From: CAZDYP01 sp964509505
GTDB taxonomy: Bacteria; Chloroflexota; Anaerolineae; JACRMK01
Direction of reading: 5' to 3'
Length of the DNA stretch: 10,294 nucleotides
NCBI GenBank assembly: GCA_964509505.1
Contig: CAZDYP010000179.1
Span: 1 to 10,294 of the forward strand
The notes below the pieces were generated by a model, which saw nothing but the letters and a program-made list of their open reading frames with translations, was not told the DNA's origin and ran no database searches. How positions within the stretch are numbered: the stretch's first letter is position 1; the number at the start of each line of letters is the position of its first letter. A program made the position numbers and the translations under genes. Shown here in pieces: positions 6,155-10,294 of this stretch.

Positions 6155-8476
6155 ATGCAGGTTGAAGCAGGTTACATCTTGGTCGTAGATGACAACAAAA
6201 TAAATCGCATGATGCTGGGGCGCGGACTGCAACAGCAGGGGCATCAAGTCGCGTTTGCGGAGAACGGACAAGAAGCGCTGACCAGGTTGCACGCCGAGGC
6301 ATTCGATCTCGTGTTGCTCGACGTGCTGATGCCCGAGCTCGACGGTTACGCGACCTTGCAACAGCTGAAGGACGATGCGCGTTTGCGCGATATTCCCGTC
6401 ATCATGGTTTCGGCGCTCGACGAACTCGACAGTGTGGTGCGGTGCATCGAGCTGGGCGCGGCGGACTATCTGCCCAAACCGTTCAACCCTGTGTTGCTGA
6501 AAGCGCGCATCAATGCGTGCTTGGCGCAGAAGCGTTGGCGTGACAAAGAGGTGGAGTATCTGCGACAGATGGCGCGCGTGAGTGATGCGGCCGCAGCGGT
6601 CGAAGCGAACGCGTTTGATCCGACGAGCCTCAATGAGGTGGCTGCGCGCACGGATGGCGTTGGTCAATTGGCGCGTGTCTTCTTGCGGATGGCGCACGAA
6701 GTCCATGCGCGCGAACAGCGGTTGAAATTGCAAATCGAACGCTTGCGCCTTGATGTGGAAGAGCGACAAAAAGCGACGAGCGAGACGTTGAGCATCTACT
6801 TGCCAATGGATCGCCGCCACGCGCTCGCGCACGGCGCGACGTTGCCTGACCGCACGTACGGCGCGGTGCTTGACGCCGACATCTCTGGCTTCACGCCATT
6901 GACCGAAGCGTTGGCGCGCGAGCTGGGTTTGCAGCGCGGTGTGGAAGAGCTGACACGCTACCTGAATCAGGTCTATAGCGCGTTGATTGACGAAGTGGAC
7001 CGCTTCGGTGGCAGCGTGATTGGCTTCAGCGGCGATGCCATCACGTGCTGGTTCCCTGAAAGCGGAGACCTGACAGGTTTAGGAAAACCTGTCAGGTCTG
7101 ATTTGCGCGCGGTAGCGTGTGCGTTGGCGATGCAAACGGCGATGCGCGTGTTTGCGACGGCGCTAACGCCTACAGGCACGCTCGTATCGCTTGCTATCAA
7201 AGTCGCCGTGGTTGCGGGCGAGGTGCGCCGCTTCTTGGTGGGTGACACACGCACGCGAGTGTTGGAGGTCTTGGCGGGTAGCACGTTGGATGCGCTCGCG
7301 CAAGTCGAGCATCAAGCGCAGCGCGGCGAAGTGTTGGTAGTGGAGAAGGTGGCAACGGCATTGAGCGAATGGTGCGAGGTTTCGGCATGGCGCGCGGATG
7401 AACATGCAGGTGTGCGCGCCGCGGTCGTGAGTGGGTTGCGACAAATGGTGACGCCTGCGCCGTGGCCTGCGTTGCCCACCGATGCCTTGAACGAAGCACA
7501 GTTGCGCGCGTGGTTGTTGCCATCGGTGTATGAACGATGGCGCAGTGGCAAGGGAGAATTTCTCGCGGAGTTGCGACCCGCGGTTTCGCTCTTCCTCAAC
7601 TTTCGCGGCATTGATTACGACCACGACGAGCAAGCGGGCGACAAACTTGATGCGTTCGTGCGATGGGTGCAAACGGTGCTAGTGCGTTACGAAGGCTCAC
7701 TGTTGCAATTGACGATGGGTGACAAAGGCAGCTATTTGCACGCGGCGTTCGGCGCGCCCGTCGCGCATGAGGATGATGCCGCGCGCGCGGTACAGGCGGC
7801 TTTGGCGTTGCAAACGGCGCCGTCCAATTTGCCCTTCATCCAACACATCCAAATCGGNNNNNNNNNNNNNNNNNNNNNNNNNNNNNNNNNNNNNNNNNNN
7901 NNNNNNNNNNNNNNNNNNNNNNNNNNNNNNNNNNNNNNNNNNNNNNNNNNNNNNNNNGTCACGCCTGCCCAGCAGCTCATTTACAGTCGCGTTGACCAAC
8001 TCACGCCCACGCAACAATATGCGCTGAAGGTTGCCAGCGTCATCGGTCACACCTTTACCGTTCATCTGCTACACGACATTCTTCCGCCCGAAACCGAGAG
8101 TAGAGATCTACACGCAGACTTGCAAACTTTGGAACAGCTGGAACTCATCACGTTTGATGGGAGCGCCGCCGAGCCGACCTATGCTTTCAAAAGTCTCACG
8201 ATTCACGCGGCGGCTTACAATCTATTGCTATTCGCGCAACGCCGACAAATTCATCGCGCCATCGCCGAATGGTATGAACAGCATCATGCCGATTTATTGC
8301 CATATTACCCCGTGTTAGCGCATCATTGGCGCAATGCCGACGAGACGGCGAAGGCAATAGATTACTTGGAGAAGGCTGGTGAGCAAGCGCAACGGCACGG
8401 CGCACAACAGGATGCGCTGCGCTTTTTCACAGAAAGCCTCGCGCTCGATCAGGGTGAGCGCGAATGGTCGCGCTAA
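6155..8476 (+). CDS. Response regulator-cyclase fusion: REC, two sAC-like cyclase domains, (gap), ATPase tail and TPR
   Basis: The receiver at 6-118 has D12/D13, phospho-acceptor D56, S86 and K108. A charged coiled coil (~125-215, including GQLARVFLRMA) links it to cyclase domain 1 (235-410), with metal-binding candidates D242 in DADISGFT and D294 in SGDAITCWF. Cyclase domain 2 begins ~473 (LRPAVSLFLNF, GDKGSYLHAAFG) and is cut by the 100-N gap at 7858-7957. After the gap, IYSRVDQL...LKVASVIG resembles the segment following the P-loop ATPase in sAC-like proteins, then FAQRRQIHRAIAEWYE and one or two TPR-like helix pairs (YLEKAGEQA). Expected role: ATP to cAMP (or another cyclic nucleotide) under receiver control. 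The ATG at 6155 has AAGGAA 8 nt upstream. The N run keeps the frame only nominally; the missing rest of C2 and ATPase suggest about 1 kb or more is absent. The protein stops early in the TPR region, shorter than the long TPR tails usual in this family. Confidence 0.88.
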   Translation: MQVEAGYILVVDDNKINRMMLGRGLQQQGHQVAFAENGQEALTRLHAEAFDLVLLDVLMPELDGYATLQQLKDDARLRDIPVIMVSALDELDSVVRCIELGAADYLPKPFNPVLLKARINACLAQKRWRDKEVEYLRQMARVSDAAAAVEANAFDPTSLNEVAARTDGVGQLARVFLRMAHEVHAREQRLKLQIERLRLDVEERQKATSETLSIYLPMDRRHALAHGATLPDRTYGAVLDADISGFTPLTEALARELGLQRGVEELTRYLNQVYSALIDEVDRFGGSVIGFSGDAITCWFPESGDLTGLGKPVRSDLRAVACALAMQTAMRVFATALTPTGTLVSLAIKVAVVAGEVRRFLVGDTRTRVLEVLAGSTLDALAQVEHQAQRGEVLVVEKVATALSEWCEVSAWRADEHAGVRAAVVSGLRQMVTPAPWPALPTDALNEAQLRAWLLPSVYERWRSGKGEFLAELRPAVSLFLNFRGIDYDHDEQAGDKLDAFVRWVQTVLVRYEGSLLQLTMGDKGSYLHAAFGAPVAHEDDAARAVQAALALQTAPSNLPFIQHIQIXXXXXXXXXXXXXXXXXXXXXXXXXXXXXXXXXXVTPAQQLIYSRVDQLTPTQQYALKVASVIGHTFTVHLLHDILPPETESRDLHADLQTLEQLELITFDGSAAEPTYAFKSLTIHAAAYNLLLFAQRRQIHRAIAEWYEQHHADLLPYYPVLAHHWRNADETAKAIDYLEKAGEQAQRHGAQQDALRFFTESLALDQGEREWSR
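7066..7099. repeat. Perfect palindromic element inside cyclase domain 1 coding sequence
   Basis: The 15-bp arms AGACCTGACAGGTTT (7066-7080) and AAACCTGTCAGGTCT (7085-7099) are exact reverse complements around the 4-nt loop AGGA. It translates in frame to G-D-L-T-G-L-G-K-P-V-R-S (304-315), directly after the metal-binding SGDAITCWFP strand and before LRAVACALAMQ, which are normally close together in related cyclases. The perfect arms suggest recent insertion. The arms share AGACCT-ACAGG with the intergenic element at 5572-5610. Confidence 0.9.
7858..7957. other. Assembly gap (100 N) within the cyclase gene
   Basis: Exactly 100 N, the usual placeholder for a gap of unknown size. The sequence before it stops inside cyclase domain 2, and the sequence after it resumes after an ATPase-like region. 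The hidden part should contain the end of C2 and a P-loop NTPase, so the true distance is probably well above 100 bp. Frame continuity across it is not evidence of one intact gene. Confidence 0.97.
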
Positions 8477-9069
8477 CGAACTTGCGCCAGCAAACCGCGC
8501 AAGGCTTCGCGGTTGTGTTGCTTTTGCGCGTCACGCAATTGCCGCGCGGCGGCGGTGAAGTAGCGATGGCTCTGCAAGAATTTCAATTGACCGCTATACC
8601 ATTGTTCGTCCGTCGTAGGCGTCCCCAACGCCGCCAGCTCTTGGCGCAAATGATTGTTCCGCAATAAAAAATCGTCGCGCCCTAACACATCTAAATCGGC
8701 ATCGGCGATGATTTGCTCCAACAAGGTCTGCGGCGTCTGCGGCAGCTGCGTCGCGCGAATCATGCCTTGCACTAATGCAATCTCAGTTTCGTTAAAGCCG
8801 AAACGCGGCAACACTTCACCGACGATGCGTATGCCCAACGCTTCATGGTCGCGCGCTTGAATGGTGAAGCCGATGTCGTGATAGAGCGCGGCGATGCGCG
8901 CCAAAACGAGTTCGGCGCCGCGCACGCCTTCTAGTTCCGCCAACCGCTCGGCGGCAGGCAGCACATCCTCGCGCGTATGGCGCAGCGAATGGTAAAACAA
9001 TTGAGGCGACAGCTCGCGTGTCAGTCGCTCTAGTGCGTACTGCGCCGCGCCCTCGAAGTTCATGCTCAT
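8473..9069 (-). CDS. HDIG-type HD-domain phosphohydrolase family protein
   Basis: A 198-residue protein if it starts at ATG 9069. HD-superfamily metal ligands are visible: H31 (SLRHTRE), the HD pair H64-D65 in LYHDIGF, H75 in RDHEALG and D123 in IADADLD. This is the H...HD...H...D pattern of metal-dependent phosphohydrolases and phosphodiesterases. The substrate cannot be told from sequence. The C-terminal part (QLKFLQSHRYFTAAARQLRDAQ) is helical. The start at 9069 has GGGA 8 nt upstream; ATG at 9078 is too close to that site, ATG at 9063 is possible, and ATG at 9117 would begin inside the terminator hairpin and adds a hydrophobic stretch without domain support. The gene converges on the cyclase gene with a 4-bp stop overlap. 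A role in cyclic-nucleotide turnover is possible from this neighbour but unproven. Confidence 0.87.
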   Translation of the reverse strand: MSMNFEGAAQYALERLTRELSPQLFYHSLRHTREDVLPAAERLAELEGVRGAELVLARIAALYHDIGFTIQARDHEALGIRIVGEVLPRFGFNETEIALVQGMIRATQLPQTPQTLLEQIIADADLDVLGRDDFLLRNNHLRQELAALGTPTTDEQWYSGQLKFLQSHRYFTAAARQLRDAQKQHNREALRGLLAQVR

Positions 9070-9105
9070 CAAAATCATCCCGACAAGAAAGTAGAAAGCA
9101 GAAAG

Positions 9106-9136
9106 AAAGCCCCGCAACAGCGAGCTGCGGGGCTTT
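9106..9136 (-). terminator. Rho-independent terminator after the crotonase-family gene
   Basis: Perfect 11-bp stem: AAAGCCCCGCA (9106-9116) pairs with TGCGGGGCTTT (9126-9136) across a 9-nt loop. On the - strand it lies 13 bp past the crotonase stop and is followed by a T-rich tract (TTTCTTTCTG), as expected for intrinsic termination. The + strand side also has TTT, so it may act in both directions. It separates the smr/crotonase unit from the HD gene. Confidence 0.88.
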
Positions 9137-9149
9137 GTCTTTGGCGTCT

Positions 9150-9995
9150 TTATCCACGCTGGTTCGTCTTGCGCCGCATCTTTTCTCGCTCGTAGTTCTC
9201 CAACGCAATCTGCACGCCGGGGCGGCGGCGGATTTCGGGCTTCTTGAGCGCGAAGTCGGGATCGGATTCGCCGACAGAGGACAGCTGATAGAACGCCAGC
9301 GCGCCCATGATGTGTTGTGAGAAGCCTTGTGAATCTTCGGCTTGGTTGATGGCGAGCTTCATCATGCGTTGTTGGAAGGGGTCGTTGGCGGCGACGCGCT
9401 GCGCGTACTCCATCACTTCGCTCATCAAGTCCGCGCGTGGCGTGACGCGATAAATAAAGCCAAGTTGCTGGGCTTCCTCTGCGCCGACGAAACGGTTTTC
9501 AAACAGAATCGCTTTGGCGCGTCGCACGCTGATGTCCCATGGCACCGAGAAGTATTGGAAGTTCGAGGGCAAGAAGAGCGCGTCATCCGCCGCGAAAATG
9601 ACATCGCATGCGGCCGCGATCATCCAGCCGCCGTAGATGCAATAGCCTTGCACGGCGGCCACCGTGGGCTTGGGCAGGTTGCGCCAACGCAAGCCCATAT
9701 CAATGTACAAATCCCATTGACGCTTGAAGCGTCCGCGCACACCTTCTGGATACGGGCGCGCTTGACGGTCAGCCATTTCGTCGGGTGTGCCGAGGTCGTG
9801 CCCCGCCGAGAAATGATCGCCTTCGCCGCACAGTACGATTACGCCGACGCCGTCGTCGGTGGCGGCTTGTTGAAAGCCTGCGTCGAGTTCTTCGAGCAAG
9901 CGACGACTTTGCGCGTTGCGATAGCGCGGACGATTCAACACGAGGCGCACGACGCGCCCCTCTTGTTCATAGCGGATGGTGGTGTAATCAGACAT
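9150..9995 (-). CDS. Enoyl-CoA hydratase/isomerase (crotonase) family protein, catalytic Glu residues not conserved
   Basis: A 281-residue crotonase-fold protein, near the family's usual length. The first oxyanion-hole segment is HFSAGHDLG (61-69). The second is GYCIYGGWMIAAACD (117-131), followed by the typical helix-strand pattern and the C-terminal trimerisation-type helices (204-275). In classical enoyl-CoA hydratase the two catalytic glutamates would align at M125 (GGWMI) and N145 (LPSNF); neither is Glu. CoA-thioester binding is therefore well supported, but hydratase chemistry by the standard mechanism is doubtful; isomerase, hydrolase, decarboxylase or another crotonase reaction is possible. 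The ATG at 9995 has AAAGGAG five bases upstream. The upstream smr gene ends 12 bp before it, and the Shine-Dalgarno follows the smr TGA directly, so the two are probably co-transcribed and translationally coupled. A strong terminator follows. Confidence 0.94.
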   Translation of the reverse strand: MSDYTTIRYEQEGRVVRLVLNRPRYRNAQSRRLLEELDAGFQQAATDDGVGVIVLCGEGDHFSAGHDLGTPDEMADRQARPYPEGVRGRFKRQWDLYIDMGLRWRNLPKPTVAAVQGYCIYGGWMIAAACDVIFAADDALFLPSNFQYFSVPWDISVRRAKAILFENRFVGAEEAQQLGFIYRVTPRADLMSEVMEYAQRVAANDPFQQRMMKLAINQAEDSQGFSQHIMGALAFYQLSSVGESDPDFALKKPEIRRRPGVQIALENYEREKMRRKTNQRG

Positions 9996-10000
9996 AGCTG

Positions 10001-10007
10001 CTCCTTT
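10001..10007 (-). promoter_or_regulatory. Shine-Dalgarno of the crotonase gene abutting the smr stop
   Basis: AAAGGAG on the - strand (10007 to 10001), five bases before ATG 9995. It begins at the base after the smr TGA (10010-10008), so ribosomes terminating on smr sit on the initiation site. This supports the chosen start and suggests translational coupling. Confidence 0.85.
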
Positions 10008-10262
10008 TCAGTATCTGAAATGAATGAAAATGCGACCAAAATTTTTATCGTCTTTCTCGACGCGATGGTACAGCTGGCGAATGTGCGATTGATTCAAAAA
10101 GCGCAAGATCTTCTTCTTGAGCTGCCCGCTCCCTTTGCCGGGGATAATCTCGACGAGCTCAATGCGTTTGTCGCGCGCCTCTTGCATGATGCGGTTCAGT
10201 TCGGCGTCAATCTGCGCGCCGCGATTGTAGATGTCGTGCAAATCCAATTTGAGTTTCGCCAT
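10008..10262 (-). CDS. Small Smr-domain protein (MutS2 C-terminal-like)
   Basis: An 84-residue protein that is a single Smr domain, the size of the domain alone. It has the early LDLH motif (6-9) and the central glycine loop IIPGKGSGQLKKKILRFL (39-56), followed by RQLYHR and a C-terminal strand GRIFIHFRY. Smr domains bind nucleic acid and several are endonucleases. Here the loop has PGKGSG instead of the more common HGKGSG, and LDLHD instead of LDLHG, so nuclease activity should not be assumed. There is no MutS part in the window. The ATG at 10262 has AAGGGA about 13 nt upstream, a weak spacing. It is the first visible gene of a two-gene unit with the crotonase; any promoter is beyond 10294. 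Confidence 0.92.
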   Translation of the reverse strand: MAKLKLDLHDIYNRGAQIDAELNRIMQEARDKRIELVEIIPGKGSGQLKKKILRFLNQSHIRQLYHRVEKDDKNFGRIFIHFRY

Positions 10263-10294
10263 CGTTAGGCTTGTATCCCTTGTGGTTGCTCCGT

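Noticed and set aside
6041..6832. A 263-codon open frame on the - strand over the cyclase leader and receiver
   Set aside because: It is antisense to a clear receiver domain, and its C-terminal end runs through the nested repeat.
9070..9117. N-terminal extension of the HD protein to ATG 9117
   Set aside because: It would start inside the terminator stem, has no ribosome site, and adds only a short hydrophobic stretch; ATG 9069 has a well-placed GGGA.
9342..10268. A 308-codon open frame on the + strand
   Set aside because: It lies fully antisense to the crotonase and smr genes, both of which have clear family motifs and ribosome sites. The translation has no recognisable domain; antisense openness follows from GC-rich codon use.

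Overview
The window is a bacterial scaffold fragment with two runs of N (10 N at 5998-6007 and 100 N at 7858-7957), so it looks like a draft or metagenome assembly. GC-rich coding sequence, giant GAF-array hybrid kinases, cyclases resembling soluble adenylyl cyclase (sAC), and short dispersed palindromes of the type AGACCT-ACAGG point to Chloroflexota, probably an Anaerolineae-like lineage. That assignment is an inference from gene style; there is no rRNA or other marker here.

Positions 1-8476 (+ strand) hold three co-oriented signalling genes. The first is a very large, 5'-truncated hybrid histidine kinase: at least seven GAF modules, then PAS, HisKA, HATPase and two receiver domains. The second is a small stand-alone histidine phosphotransfer (Hpt) protein, 54 bp downstream and in the same frame as the kinase. 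The third is a receiver-coiled coil-cyclase-cyclase-(ATPase, lost in the gap)-TPR protein resembling sAC. All phosphorelay residues are visible: kinase His1326, receiver Asp1623 and Asp1776, Hpt His61 and cyclase-receiver Asp56. The simplest reading is a complete His-Asp-His-Asp relay from a multi-ligand GAF sensor to a cyclic-nucleotide output. The wiring is inferred from order and motifs.

Positions 8473-10262 (- strand) hold three genes that run toward the signalling block: a small Smr-domain protein, a crotonase-fold (enoyl-CoA hydratase/isomerase family) protein translated from a Shine-Dalgarno placed directly after the smr stop, a strong hairpin terminator, and an HDIG-type HD-domain protein. 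The HD gene and the cyclase gene converge and overlap by 4 bp at their stops.

The most unusual feature is a set of palindromic elements. One sits between the kinase and Hpt genes. Three more lie in frame inside coding sequence, each in what looks like a surface loop of a conserved domain (HATPase, receiver 1, cyclase 1). This resembles the protein-inserted palindromic elements known from Rickettsia. Also notable are a GAF array with a mosaic repeat pattern, and GAF-GAF linkers that differ by exactly one heptad. Intergenic space is short throughout; the longest gene-free stretch, 5989-6154, contains an assembly gap and a nested inverted repeat.
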